Positions 50,788-59,635 of a stretch of 64,000 nucleotides of DNA are shown here, piece after piece. The DNA is from Bacillota bacterium (lineage in GTDB: Bacteria; Bacillota; Clostridia; Christensenellales; Christensenellaceae). The DNA lies in NCBI GenBank assembly GCA_023393165.1, contig JAEWMJ010000048.1:1-64000 (forward strand), written 5' to 3'. Under the pieces are notes generated by a model. It was not told the DNA's origin and made no database searches. It worked only from the letters and a program-made list of their open reading frames with translations. The translations under genes and the position numbers were made by a program. How positions within the stretch are numbered: position 1 is the stretch's first letter; every line of letters starts with the position of its first letter.

Positions 50788-51441
50788 TTATTTGCTTTCA
50801 TCCGTTTCGTTTTCTTTCAGATCAATGTAGTTGTACAGCGTATATTTGGATATTCCGAAGAATTTGGATATCCTGTCTCCCGATTTTGTGATCAGAAACG
50901 CGCCCGCATCGTGTAGGAACTGTATTGCGCGTATTTTGTCTTCCCTGTTCATCTGGGAAACAGGTTTGCCCAGCAATCTGACGGACTGGCTGATCAGTTC
51001 TTCCAGCAACCCGTTCACATTATTGTTTATTTTTTCGGGCTTTTCTTTTTCGTCATTTGCGCCGATAAAATTTTTAAGCGTATAGTCCATCATCATAAAA
51101 TTGGTGATATCATAATTTATCCCCAGCACTCCCACGACCTTATTGTCGTTGTCGCGGATATATATGGTGCTGGATTTCAGTATGCGCCCGTTTTCCGTCT
51201 CGGTCAGATAACTGATCCTGTCATGAAGTTCCCCGGGTTTTTTGCTCAATGCCTCCAGAACCACCCTGGAAGAACCGTCTCCGACCTTCCTGCCGGTAAT
51301 ATGTCCGTTTTCAATAAATACGATCGAATGCTCGGCATCCTGGGATAAATCGTGGATGACCACCTCGCAGTTTTCACCGAAGTGTCCTGCCAGTCCTTTC
51401 GCCAGATTCTCCCAAAAAGGCTGAACAAATGTCTTGTGCAT
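50788..51441 (-). CDS. YheO/DauR-family transcriptional regulator (PAS-like plus HTH)
   Basis: A 217-residue regulator. The N-terminal YheO-type PAS-like domain (about 5-120) reads FGENCEVVIHDLSQDAEHSI and IYIRDNDNKVVGVLGINYDIT. The C-terminal helix-turn-helix (about 160-210) reads DKIRAIQFLHDAGAFLITKSG and ISKFFGISKYTLYNYIDL. Related DauR regulates D-amino-acid catabolism, and other members sit beside purine and amino-acid degradation genes. Here it lies between the nucleoside transporter and the purine catabolic cluster and may control either. It is divergent from the MocA-like/ModE pair. The ligand is unknown. Confidence 0.88.
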   Translation of the reverse strand: MHKTFVQPFWENLAKGLAGHFGENCEVVIHDLSQDAEHSIVFIENGHITGRKVGDGSSRVVLEALSKKPGELHDRISYLTETENGRILKSSTIYIRDNDNKVVGVLGINYDITNFMMMDYTLKNFIGANDEKEKPEKINNNVNGLLEELISQSVRLLGKPVSQMNREDKIRAIQFLHDAGAFLITKSGDRISKFFGISKYTLYNYIDLKENETDESK

Positions 51442-51483
51442 GGTTTTTTTCTCCGTTCCTAATTTTTTTCTCTTCTATTCATT

Positions 51484-51512
51484 TTGCGTTTCGCCCGATC
51501 CTGCGTTATAAT
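51484..51512 (+). promoter_or_regulatory. Sigma-A-like promoter for the mocA-like/modE genes
   Basis: -35 TTGCGT (51484-51489), 17 bp, -10 TATAAT (51507-51512). A second TATAAT lies near 51550. The start codon is at 51614. Confidence 0.55.
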
Positions 51513-51613
51513 ACTATTCTGTGATTAAAATATTTTATATTTTAATCCGGTATAATAACTCTACCCCGAATAATTCTGGCTGGGAATTCCAGAACCAACC
51601 AAAGGAACAGCGA

Positions 51614-52219
51614 ATGAAAACAGGTTGCATTCTTTTAGCCGCAGGCTCGGGAACAAGATTCGGCGGCGGCAAGCTCAAAGCGCAGATCGCCGGCAAAACG
51701 TGTTTGGAATACATCCTCCAAAGTCTGCCTGTCCGGCGCTTTGAAAAGCGCGTCATTGTCGCTGGGGACAATGAACTCGCACATATTGCGGCGCAATACG
51801 GCTTTGCCGGGGTAATCAACAGCAAACCCGAACTGGGCGTTTCACGAAGCATCTGCATGGGCCTTCACGCGCTCGGAGACGCGGATGCCTGTATGTTCTG
51901 CGTGTGCGACCAGCCCCTTTTGACCAAAGAGACACTATGCGGTATGATGGACGCTTACGTCCCCGGCACAATACTTGCACTTTCATCCGGCGGCAGACGC
52001 GGAAACCCCGTTATATTTCCCTCTTTTCTTTTCGGCGAACTCAAATCCCTTAAAGCCGGCGAGTCCGGCAAAGACCTGATCGGCGCTCACCCGGAATTGC
52101 TACGCCTGCATACGGTATCCGATCCCGTGCAGCTTATGGATATGGACACTCAAGAGCAGTTTGACGAACTCGCAAAAATTATCATCCAAAGGTCCGGACA
52201 AGATCAGGCTCATCATTGA
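51614..52219 (+). CDS. MocA-like molybdenum cofactor cytidylyltransferase, second paralogue
   Basis: A 201-residue nucleotidyltransferase beginning MKTGCILLAAGSGTRFGGGK, with AAAGGA before the ATG at 51614. CVCDQPLLTKETL near residue 98 and GGRRGNPVIFPS near 128 match MocA and related proteins. The frame extending back to 51521 has no ribosome site. It probably serves the Mo hydroxylases of the purine cluster, as the copy at 41331 serves its own operon. The two copies are clearly different in sequence. A hairpin separates it from the modE-like gene. Confidence 0.85.
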   Translation: MKTGCILLAAGSGTRFGGGKLKAQIAGKTCLEYILQSLPVRRFEKRVIVAGDNELAHIAAQYGFAGVINSKPELGVSRSICMGLHALGDADACMFCVCDQPLLTKETLCGMMDAYVPGTILALSSGGRRGNPVIFPSFLFGELKSLKAGESGKDLIGAHPELLRLHTVSDPVQLMDMDTQEQFDELAKIIIQRSGQDQAHH

Positions 52220-52221
52220 CA

Positions 52222-52268
52222 CAAGGGTTTATCAGTGCTAGCATTTGAGCTAAAGATAAACCCTTTTG
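52222..52268 (+). terminator. Terminator-like hairpin between mocA-like and modE-like genes
   Basis: CAAGGGTTTATC (52222-52233) and GATAAACCCTT (52255-52265) form an 11-bp stem, followed by TTG. The 21-nt loop contains TGCTAGCA. It could terminate, or attenuate read-through into the ModE gene. Confidence 0.6.
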
Positions 52269-52306
52269 TATATTTAAGTCAACTATTTTATTTTTTGCAG
52301 GTTTGT

Positions 52307-52666
52307 ATGGATAACAAAATCACGTATGCCATTAAAATAACGCTTTGCGCGGAACATAAATTCTTCGGGCCGGGAACCGTCACCCTGCTGAAAAATGTGG
52401 ACGAGACGCATTCCCTTTCGGCCGCCAGCAAAAAGATGTCTCTCTCATACTCAAAAGCCAACGCAATGATCAAAAACGCAGCGGCGCAACTGGGCTTTAA
52501 GCTGCTTTCCAGCAGGACCGGAGGCGCACAGGGCGGCGGCTCGGACCTGACGGAGGAGGCGCGAAGAGTGTTACAGCTTTATCTGCAGTTCGCACAGGAC
52601 TTAAAATCCTGCGGGGACGAACAGTTTAAAGTTCTCGCCGCAGAGCTTGATAAGCTCAGGTCCTAG
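52307..52666 (+). CDS. ModE-like molybdate-responsive regulator, DNA-binding domain only
   Basis: A 119-residue winged-helix protein matching the N-terminal LysR-type domain of ModE: FFGPGTVTLLKNVDETHSLS, AASKKMSLSYSKANAMIKNA, then GGAQGGGSDLTEEARRVL. The C-terminal molybdate-binding TOBE/MOP domains of full ModE are absent, so metal sensing would need another protein or a different mechanism. The ATG at 52307 follows CAGG; upstream codons are not family-like. Its stop codon abuts the stop codon of the convergent ygeX gene with no base between them. Likely targets are modABC and the Mo enzymes. Confidence 0.85.
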   Translation: MDNKITYAIKITLCAEHKFFGPGTVTLLKNVDETHSLSAASKKMSLSYSKANAMIKNAAAQLGFKLLSSRTGGAQGGGSDLTEEARRVLQLYLQFAQDLKSCGDEQFKVLAAELDKLRS

Positions 52667-53863
52667 TTATTCCGGATATTTCCCGTACCACACGATATCC
52701 CTGTAGTTTTTCGTATCCGTATCGCCTTCCGTACTGAAAACCAATACGACCGAGTCCTTGTTCAGCCCGATTTTTTTGGCAAGGCCTTGATCTTTCCGCA
52801 TGATATAATCGATAAATCCCGTGCCGATTGCCCCGGATTCCCCGGCCACAACGCGCTTATCGCCGCCCAAAGGGTTTCCCAGGATGCGCATGCCGTTGGC
52901 TGTCAGCACATCGTCCAGGGAAAAGAAACCGTCCGCAAAATTCCGGATGATCTCCCACGAGATGGGATTGGGGACGCCGCAGGAAAGCCCGGCCATGATG
53001 CTGTCAAGCTCTCCTTCCACGCTATACGCGCGGCCGTCTGCGGCCAGGCCGGACCGGTAATAGCAGTTTGCCTGGTGGGGCTCCAGCGTGTAGATTTTGG
53101 GGCAGTTGTCCCGATAATGGTTCACGATCACGCCGGTCATTGCGGCAGCCATGGAACCGACGCCCGCCTGCAGGAACACATGGGTGGGCGCCGTGGTTCC
53201 AAGCTGGCCGATCGCTTCGGCCGCCATTGTGGAATAGCCCTGCATCACCCATATCGGCACTTCCCGGTCCCCTTCGCTGGCCGTATCCGGCACAACTTCC
53301 CAGCCTTTTTCCTCTGCCAGCCGGTTTACCTCGCGGACGCACCAGTCATAGCTGTAATCCGATACCACAACCGTTCCGCCCAGCGCTTCGATCGCGTCGA
53401 TCCGGTCCCGTACCGTGCCCTTTGGCATATAAACGACGGATTTCTGATTGAATTCGTTTGCAGCCCAGGCGACGGATTTTCCGTGGTTCCCGTCCGATGC
53501 CGCGGCAAAAACAAGATCACCCAGCTTGTTTTTGACTTCTTCCGATTTCAGATATTCAAAATCAATATCGCCGATTAAGGCGCCCAGCTTTTTGCAGATG
53601 CTGTTCGCAACGGCGTACGCGCCGCCCAGCAGTTTGAAGGCTTTGAGCGTTCCGCGTTTGGATTCGTCCTTAACGTAAAATTTTTTGAGGCCAGCCCGTT
53701 TCGCAAACGCATCCAGGCATACAAGCGGCGTCTCGTTGTACCTCTCTCCCATGGATTTGTGAAACCGGTATACCTTTTCGGTCTCTTTCCCGGAAAACAG
53801 CGCCGTCTCAGCCGTATATTCCCTTGTCTTCATTGTATTGGGGGCGTATAATATTTTATCCAT
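52667..53863 (-). CDS. ygeX: Diaminopropionate ammonia-lyase
   Basis: A 398-residue PLP enzyme of fold type II that converts 2,3-diaminopropionate to pyruvate and ammonia. GTLKAFKLLGGAYAVAN contains the PLP-binding Lys77, and AASDGNHGKSVAWAA holds the catalytic Asp124 and the phosphate contacts. SCGVPNPISWEII and ESGAIGTG near the C-terminus match the family. It is the last gene of the leftward purine cluster, 6 bp after the other PLP enzyme gene. In E. coli and gut Clostridia ygeX sits in the same type of cluster for anaerobic urate/purine breakdown. Confidence 0.95.
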   Translation of the reverse strand: MDKILYAPNTMKTREYTAETALFSGKETEKVYRFHKSMGERYNETPLVCLDAFAKRAGLKKFYVKDESKRGTLKAFKLLGGAYAVANSICKKLGALIGDIDFEYLKSEEVKNKLGDLVFAAASDGNHGKSVAWAANEFNQKSVVYMPKGTVRDRIDAIEALGGTVVVSDYSYDWCVREVNRLAEEKGWEVVPDTASEGDREVPIWVMQGYSTMAAEAIGQLGTTAPTHVFLQAGVGSMAAAMTGVIVNHYRDNCPKIYTLEPHQANCYYRSGLAADGRAYSVEGELDSIMAGLSCGVPNPISWEIIRNFADGFFSLDDVLTANGMRILGNPLGGDKRVVAGESGAIGTGFIDYIMRKDQGLAKKIGLNKDSVVLVFSTEGDTDTKNYRDIVWYGKYPE

Positions 53864-53869
53864 ATAAAA

Positions 53870-55345
53870 TCAGCCTTCCGCTACTTTTTTATTGAATTCG
53901 GCGATCAGTTCATCCAGCCTGGCCGCATGTTTCGGGATATCCGTCCAGTAACTGTCGTCCTCCCACTGGGTCAGGATTTCCTCGTATGTTTTGCCCTGCT
54001 GCTCCACCCAGGTGTAGTATTTCAGGTTGTGAATCGCTTTTCTGTCGTAGTAATTGAGTTCTTTGATATAGTCGATTTCGATCCCCTCGAAATACCGCGC
54101 GTTTGCCGCATTTGCCGCAAATACGTCAAATTTGCCCTTTTCCTCGGTCAGTTCCGCAAGGCGGCTCTTGTACATGTCTATGGAATCTGTCAGGATGGTA
54201 ACGATAATGTCGTTTTCCTTGAGTTCGAAATATTTGGCGTATTTGATTGCCGAGATGATGTTTGCCGCGCCCGAAATGCCGATCCAGGGCAGTTTTTCAA
54301 TAATCTCTTTTTGAACGCCTTTTTGCTTAAGCAGCTTAATTCCCTCCTCTTCGTTGAACATACGGATCCACTGCATTGGGATCTCGTCGTCCACCGCAAC
54401 CACCACGTCCGTATTCTTGGTGTTGTGTATCCAGGGGATATGCTTGTCGCCGATCCCTTCGATCCTGTGCGCGCCGAATCCGTTGTTGTATATGGTGGGG
54501 CACTGCAGGGCTTCGGAAGCGACGATCTTGCTCCTGGGGAAAACCTTTTTCAGATAATCGCCTGCCGCGATGGTACCCGCCGATCCCGTGCTGCTGATAT
54601 AGCCGTGGAAATTGGATTTTTCGTTCATCACCTGTTTTAAAACGCTTTCTATCGCGCTGCCGGTCACCTCGTGATGCCACAGGTAATTGCCGAACTCTTC
54701 AAACTGGTTGAAAATCATGAGATCCTGACCGGATTTCCTGAGTTCCCAGCATTTATCGAATATCTCTTTCACGTTACTTTCGGTACCCGGCGTTTTGATG
54801 GTTTCGCCCGCGACGCTTTGCAGCCATTCGAAACGCTCGCGGCTCATGCCCTCGGGCAGTATCGCGATGGATTCGCAGGCTAAAAGAGACGAATCGTAGG
54901 CGCCGCCGCGGCAATAATTGCCGGTGGAGGGCCAGACGGCTTTCTGGCTGGTGGGATCAAACTGTCCCGTCACCAGCCTGGGCACCAGGCACCCGAATGC
55001 AGCGCCAACCTTGTGCGCACCCGTGGGAAACCATTTACCGCTGAGCGCAATGATCCTTGCTTTCACCCCTGTGATCTCGCGGGGCAGTTCTATAAAATTG
55101 ACGCCGCCAAAAAGTCCTCCTTTTTCGGCAGGCTCGTTTCTCCAGGTGATCCTGAAAAGATTGACCGGGTTGACATCCCAGAGGCCGACGTTCTTCAGTT
55201 TCTGTTTTACGGTATCCGGAATAAAATCCGGATTTTTCATCTGCGCCAGGGTGGGGATCACGATGCCCCTTTCCCGCGCACGCTGCACAGCCCTTTTCAG
55301 TCTTTTTTCATCAACTGTTAAATCGATCAGATCATACTTGCTCAT
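53870..55345 (-). CDS. Fold-type II PLP-dependent enzyme of unknown specificity (cysteine synthase/tryptophan synthase beta-like)
   Basis: A 491-residue protein. The candidate PLP Lys is Lys112 in FPTGAHKVGAAFG. PSTGNYCRGGAYDSSLLA resembles the substrate-binding loop, and SSTGSAGTIAAGDYLKKVFP is the glycine-rich phosphate loop. Long N- and C-terminal extensions make it larger than cysteine synthases. It lies between the hydantoinase and ygeX genes with gaps of about 30 and 6 bp, so it acts in the same pathway. Deamination or beta-elimination of a purine-derived amino acid is a reasonable guess. I cannot assign a gene name. Confidence 0.8.
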   Translation of the reverse strand: MSKYDLIDLTVDEKRLKRAVQRARERGIVIPTLAQMKNPDFIPDTVKQKLKNVGLWDVNPVNLFRITWRNEPAEKGGLFGGVNFIELPREITGVKARIIALSGKWFPTGAHKVGAAFGCLVPRLVTGQFDPTSQKAVWPSTGNYCRGGAYDSSLLACESIAILPEGMSRERFEWLQSVAGETIKTPGTESNVKEIFDKCWELRKSGQDLMIFNQFEEFGNYLWHHEVTGSAIESVLKQVMNEKSNFHGYISSTGSAGTIAAGDYLKKVFPRSKIVASEALQCPTIYNNGFGAHRIEGIGDKHIPWIHNTKNTDVVVAVDDEIPMQWIRMFNEEEGIKLLKQKGVQKEIIEKLPWIGISGAANIISAIKYAKYFELKENDIIVTILTDSIDMYKSRLAELTEEKGKFDVFAANAANARYFEGIEIDYIKELNYYDRKAIHNLKYYTWVEQQGKTYEEILTQWEDDSYWTDIPKHAARLDELIAEFNKKVAEG

Positions 55346-55375
55346 TTTTCTCTCCTTGTCTTATCTATCAATATT

Positions 55376-56803
55376 TTATGATAATGTCAGTATGGGTTTA
55401 TTTCTTTTGATAAACCGCCCTCTGGCTTTTTGACCCACATAGGTGTTATTTTGTACGATCACTTCCCCGCGCGATAATACGGCGTCCACCGCGCACAGTA
55501 TTTCCATTCCCTCATAGGGCGTGTAATCCACATTCTCATGAAGATCCGTGTGCGCGATCCTGTGTTTTTTATCCGGGTCCATGATAACGATGTCCGCGTC
55601 GGCGCCTTCCCGGATCGCGCCTTTGCGCGGATACATCCCGAACAGTTTTGCGGGATTGGTCGAGCAGAGCCTTGCAAAAGCGTCCGCCGTGATCCTTTTT
55701 TTCAGCACGCCCTCGGAAAAAAGAAGAGGCATCCGCAGTTCCACTCCCGGCAGGCCGTTAGGGCACTTGGTAAAGTCCGCTCCGCCCATTTTCCGCTTGA
55801 GCGCGTAGTCAAACGGGCAGTGGTCCGTTGCGATGGTGTTGATATATCCCTTTGCGATATCGTCCCACAGCAGTTCGTTGTTTTTCTTTTCCCGCAGCGG
55901 CGGGCTTAAAATGAACTTCACGCCGTCCTCCCGCAGGTAGCAGGATTCGTCCAGCGCGAGATACTGCGGGCAGGTTTCCACAAACACGTTTTTAAGGCCG
56001 TTTTGTTTATTGAGGTTTAAATATTCCATCCCCAGGTGATTAGACAAATGTACGATATACAAAGGAGCATTCCCCGCCATTTTGGAGATCTGGCACACGC
56101 GGTTTATAGCTTCCGCCTCGCATTCCGCAGGCCTGCTACGCTCATGGTACACAGGCTGCGTTAAGCCCGCGGCAACCAGTTCCTGCCGCCGCTTGGTTAC
56201 AATCCCGTCGTTTTCCGGATGCACGGCTATGATCACTCCCAGTTCCTTCGCGCGTTTCAGTATGGTGTATATATCTCCGTCCGCCATTTTATAATCGTAC
56301 GTCATGTATAGTTTGTAGCTGGTAATACCCTCATCCATCAGGCTTTCCATTTTGGAAAGCACTTCCGCGTCCACATGCTGCAGGACGCCGTGAAAACCGT
56401 AATCGATCACCGCATTGCCGTCCGCCAGTTTATGATAATGCCTGACCTGGTGTTCCAGGCCGCATCCCGTGGGTCCGAACGCCAGATGGTCCACGATCGC
56501 GGTGGTGCCTCCGCATGCGGCGGCTGCCGTGCCGGTATAAAAATCATCCTGCGCGACCGCGATGCCTACGTCAAGGTCCATATGGGTATGCACGTCGATA
56601 CCACCGGGCAGCACGTATTTGCCCGCAGCATCGATTATTTCAGCGTCCGAAAGATTATTCCCGATCTTTTCTATGACGCCGTCCCGGATCAAAACATCCG
56701 TGTTCAGCGTGCCGTTTTCCGTTACCACAATGCCGTTTTTAATAACCAAACTTAAAACCTGCTTTCTTTGAGATAGAACATTGCCTATTCGGCTTATCAG
56801 CAT
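55376..56803 (-). CDS. hyuA: Dihydropyrimidinase/D-hydantoinase-like amidohydrolase
   Basis: A metal-dependent cyclic amidase, up to 475 residues. GGIDVHTHMDLDVG holds two metal His residues, TSYKLYMTYD the carboxylated Lys, VHPENDG and IVHLSNHLG further His ligands, and IATDHCPF the metal Asp. It should open a ring amide in purine breakdown, as hyuA does in comparable loci. The start is uncertain: the ATG at 56803 has no ribosome site, and the homologous sequence begins about 17 codons later (LSLVIKNGIVV), where only TTG/GTT codons occur. A repeat element ends only about 25 bp upstream and may have displaced the original start region. Confidence 0.9.
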   Translation of the reverse strand: MLISRIGNVLSQRKQVLSLVIKNGIVVTENGTLNTDVLIRDGVIEKIGNNLSDAEIIDAAGKYVLPGGIDVHTHMDLDVGIAVAQDDFYTGTAAAACGGTTAIVDHLAFGPTGCGLEHQVRHYHKLADGNAVIDYGFHGVLQHVDAEVLSKMESLMDEGITSYKLYMTYDYKMADGDIYTILKRAKELGVIIAVHPENDGIVTKRRQELVAAGLTQPVYHERSRPAECEAEAINRVCQISKMAGNAPLYIVHLSNHLGMEYLNLNKQNGLKNVFVETCPQYLALDESCYLREDGVKFILSPPLREKKNNELLWDDIAKGYINTIATDHCPFDYALKRKMGGADFTKCPNGLPGVELRMPLLFSEGVLKKRITADAFARLCSTNPAKLFGMYPRKGAIREGADADIVIMDPDKKHRIAHTDLHENVDYTPYEGMEILCAVDAVLSRGEVIVQNNTYVGQKARGRFIKRNKPILTLS

Positions 56804-56827
56804 TCGGAAATTTATATAGTTTTCTTT

Positions 56828-56958
56828 TTTTGTCAGGCGGGCGGAAGGGGGATTCCGATTTCCCCCTTTACGCCCCCTGACAACCCCCGTAAACCCCTTA
56901 AAACGGCCCTGCGGGGCTCCAGGTCAATATCTCCCTAAGCTATTCAGGGACGCCAGCC
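56828..56958 (-). repeat. Modular dispersed element, copy 3
   Basis: Minus-strand copy of the first module found at 45160. It runs from GGCTGGCGTCCCTGA through GGGGGTTGTCAGGGGG to CGCCTGACAAAAAAAG. It contains a strong nested hairpin (GTCAGG...AAGGGGGA / TCCCCCTT...CCTGAC). It sits between the xdhD-like and hyuA genes. Nothing else is recognised in 56804-57054. Confidence 0.65.
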
Positions 56959-57054
56959 AAAATTACTAACAGCATCTGTTAAGTACATAGCGTACTTCTT
57001 CCTCTCGTTATGCGTGCAATTACATTAGTTGGGCTTTCACAGCAGTCTTGAGAA

Positions 57055-59613
57055 CTACTTTCTGTAGGCAGTATCTTTAAGCGGCAGTTCCGTACGAAAT
57101 TTTCCATCCAGCCTATAGTAAGCGCCAGCCACAGCCGGAGCCGTGGGGATGGTCGCGATCTCGCCGATGCCTTTTGCGCCGTACGCAATATCCAATTTGT
57201 ACTCCGTACAGACGAACTGTACGTCCATATCGGGCACGGCCGGCGCCCGCCACAATCCAAGCGCTCCGTACCGCGCCTGGGGAATGCCGCCTTCGAGGGG
57301 ATAATCCTCGGTAAGCGCGTATCCGAGTCCCATGACGATGCCGCCTTCCACCTGGCCTTCCGTGCTTTTCCGGTTGATGATCCGGCCCGCGTCATAAGCG
57401 GCGGCCACTTTGCGTACGATACCGGTTTCGTCCAGTATAACCACCTGTACGCCGTATCCGTACGTGACATGGCTGAAGGGATGCTCCTTTTCCGTTGTGA
57501 TGGGATCGGTTATGCAGGTGTATTCGCCGAAAAATTCCCTGCCCTCCAGCTCCTGAAACTTTACGCCTCCGTCCAGCAGTTCTTTTATTTGCAGGCATGC
57601 ACGGCGCACAGCCTCCCCGGTAAACACGGTCTGTCTTGACGCAGTGGTGGTGCCCGAATTGGGCGTTCTTGCCGTATCCGGCCTTTCTATGTCTATCTTT
57701 TCGGGCGGCAGGCCCAGCGTATGGCACGCGATCTGCAGGGCGACCGTATCCAGTCCCTGTCCCAGGCGGGCCGCGCCCGTCCGTATATGCACGCACCCTT
57801 CTTCCACAGAAGCGATGCACCTGCCGGTATCCGGCACCGCAACGCCCAGTCCGCTGTTTTTGAACGCACCTGCAATCCCGGCGAACGGGCTCGATTCAAA
57901 CACTTTCCTGACAGCCAGCAGGCATTCCTTATACGCCGTGGCATCATCCGCGATCTGTCCGTTGGGAAGAATACCGCCCGGTTCGATGGCGTTCAGGTAC
58001 CGGATCTCCCAGGGAGAGACGCCTGCCAGATGCGCCAGTTCGTTTAAATTGCATTCGGTTGCAAAACAGCTCTGCGTTACGCCGAATCCACGAAAAGCAC
58101 CTCCCGGCGGATTGTTGGTATAGACCGCCTTGCCCTCTATATCCACGCTTTCGTATTTATACGGGCCCGCGGCATGCGTGCAGGCGCGCTGTATTACCGG
58201 ACCGCCCAGCGACGCGTATGCGCCGGTATCCGAAACGATCCGCGTCCGCATTGCCGTAAGGCGTCCGTTTTCGTCGCACGCGGTGGTCATTTCGATGTCC
58301 ATCGCATGGCGTTTTGGGTGGATGTTGATGCTCTCCTGCCTGGTCAGCTTTACCTTTACGGTCTTCCCGGTCAGAAGGGATGCAAGCGCCGCGTGATGCT
58401 GCACGCTCATGTCCTCTTTACCGCCAAACCCGCCCCCGACAAGCTTGGCTATGATATGCAGCCGTTCGGGCGGGATGCCCAGTATATGCGTGATCTCCCG
58501 TTGTTCGTCGTATATGCTCTGGCTTGAAGTATAAAGCGTCAGGTTTCCGTTTTCGTTGCAGCAAACCGCGCATTCAGGCTCCATGAACGCGTGCTCGGTA
58601 GGCGGCGTGTGGTACAGATGGGTGACGACATATTTGGAGCGGGCAAATACCGCCTCCACCTCCTCCCCGCGTTTTACGCGGTCGTGCCGCAGTACGTTCC
58701 CGGATTTATGGATCAGCGGCGCTCCCTCCGCCAGCGCCATGGCGGGCGAAGTAACGGGCTTAAGCGGGGTGTATATGATCTCCACCAGGTCTTTTATTTC
58801 CTGAAGAGATTCTTCCTTTCTGGAAACGACCAGCGCGATGGAATCGCCGATATATCTGGTGGTATCCCCCTTTGCGATCAGCGTATCCCAGTCGCGTACC
58901 AGATGCCCGGATTTATTGCTTCCCGGGATATCCTCCGCCGTGATCACGGCGACCGCATCCCGATGCTTCATCGCTTTCTCAATATTGATTTTCTCCACTA
59001 CCGCCCGCGGATACCTGCTGCGGACCGCGCTGGCATATGCCATATCCGGGAAGTCGATATCGTCCACGTATTCGCCCATGCCCAGTGTTTTGGCCTTTGC
59101 GTCTATGCGGAATACTTCCTCCGCGATCCTGCCCTGCGATTGATATGCCGGGGGCTTTTTGTTTTCACGGAAAAACCCGGCGGCCATACGGATGGCCTCC
59201 ACGATTTTTTTGTACCCGGTGCACCGGCAGATATTGCCGGTCAGCGCTTTTTTGATTTCCGCATCCGTAGGGGAATTGTTCTTATCCAGCAGCGCCTTTG
59301 CGCTCACAACCATGCCCGGTATGCAGAAACCGCACTGGACCGCTCCGGCATTTGCAAAGCAGTATGCGTATACTTCTTTTTCGCAGTCTGAAAATCCTTC
59401 CAGGGTAAGGACGATCTTTCCTTCCAGCTTTTGCAGGTTCAGGGTACAGGCCCGCCTGGAAACGCCGTCCACAAGCACGCTGCAAGTTCCGCACGCGCCC
59501 TCGCTGCATCCGTCCTTCACGGATTTGATCCCCATGTCCTTTCTTAAAAAGGACAAAAGGTTTTTATTTAAATCGGTCTCAATCCAATTGCCGTTAAGTT
59601 TGAACTTCACCAA
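57055..59613 (-). CDS. xdhD: Fused [2Fe-2S]/molybdopterin xanthine dehydrogenase (XdhD-like, Se-dependent type)
   Basis: An 852-residue hydroxylase. Residues 1-160 hold two [2Fe-2S] clusters: Cys36, 41, 44 and 56, then Cys94, 97, 129 and 131. Residues about 170-852 form the Mo domain with VGGGFGGKEDM, GGAFRGFGVTQS, GAARLGQGLDTV and the catalytic GAKGIGE. No separate FAD subunit lies next to it; YgfK may accept the electrons. The frame opens with TTG-GTG rather than ATG, with GGAG nine bases before the TTG. Similar proteins are annotated as selenium-dependent xanthine dehydrogenase. It probably acts on xanthine/urate-type purines. Confidence 0.92.
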   Translation of the reverse strand: MVKFKLNGNWIETDLNKNLLSFLRKDMGIKSVKDGCSEGACGTCSVLVDGVSRRACTLNLQKLEGKIVLTLEGFSDCEKEVYAYCFANAGAVQCGFCIPGMVVSAKALLDKNNSPTDAEIKKALTGNICRCTGYKKIVEAIRMAAGFFRENKKPPAYQSQGRIAEEVFRIDAKAKTLGMGEYVDDIDFPDMAYASAVRSRYPRAVVEKINIEKAMKHRDAVAVITAEDIPGSNKSGHLVRDWDTLIAKGDTTRYIGDSIALVVSRKEESLQEIKDLVEIIYTPLKPVTSPAMALAEGAPLIHKSGNVLRHDRVKRGEEVEAVFARSKYVVTHLYHTPPTEHAFMEPECAVCCNENGNLTLYTSSQSIYDEQREITHILGIPPERLHIIAKLVGGGFGGKEDMSVQHHAALASLLTGKTVKVKLTRQESINIHPKRHAMDIEMTTACDENGRLTAMRTRIVSDTGAYASLGGPVIQRACTHAAGPYKYESVDIEGKAVYTNNPPGGAFRGFGVTQSCFATECNLNELAHLAGVSPWEIRYLNAIEPGGILPNGQIADDATAYKECLLAVRKVFESSPFAGIAGAFKNSGLGVAVPDTGRCIASVEEGCVHIRTGAARLGQGLDTVALQIACHTLGLPPEKIDIERPDTARTPNSGTTTASRQTVFTGEAVRRACLQIKELLDGGVKFQELEGREFFGEYTCITDPITTEKEHPFSHVTYGYGVQVVILDETGIVRKVAAAYDAGRIINRKSTEGQVEGGIVMGLGYALTEDYPLEGGIPQARYGALGLWRAPAVPDMDVQFVCTEYKLDIAYGAKGIGEIATIPTAPAVAGAYYRLDGKFRTELPLKDTAYRK

Positions 59614-59635
59614 TTTATCGTTCTCCTATAGTGTC

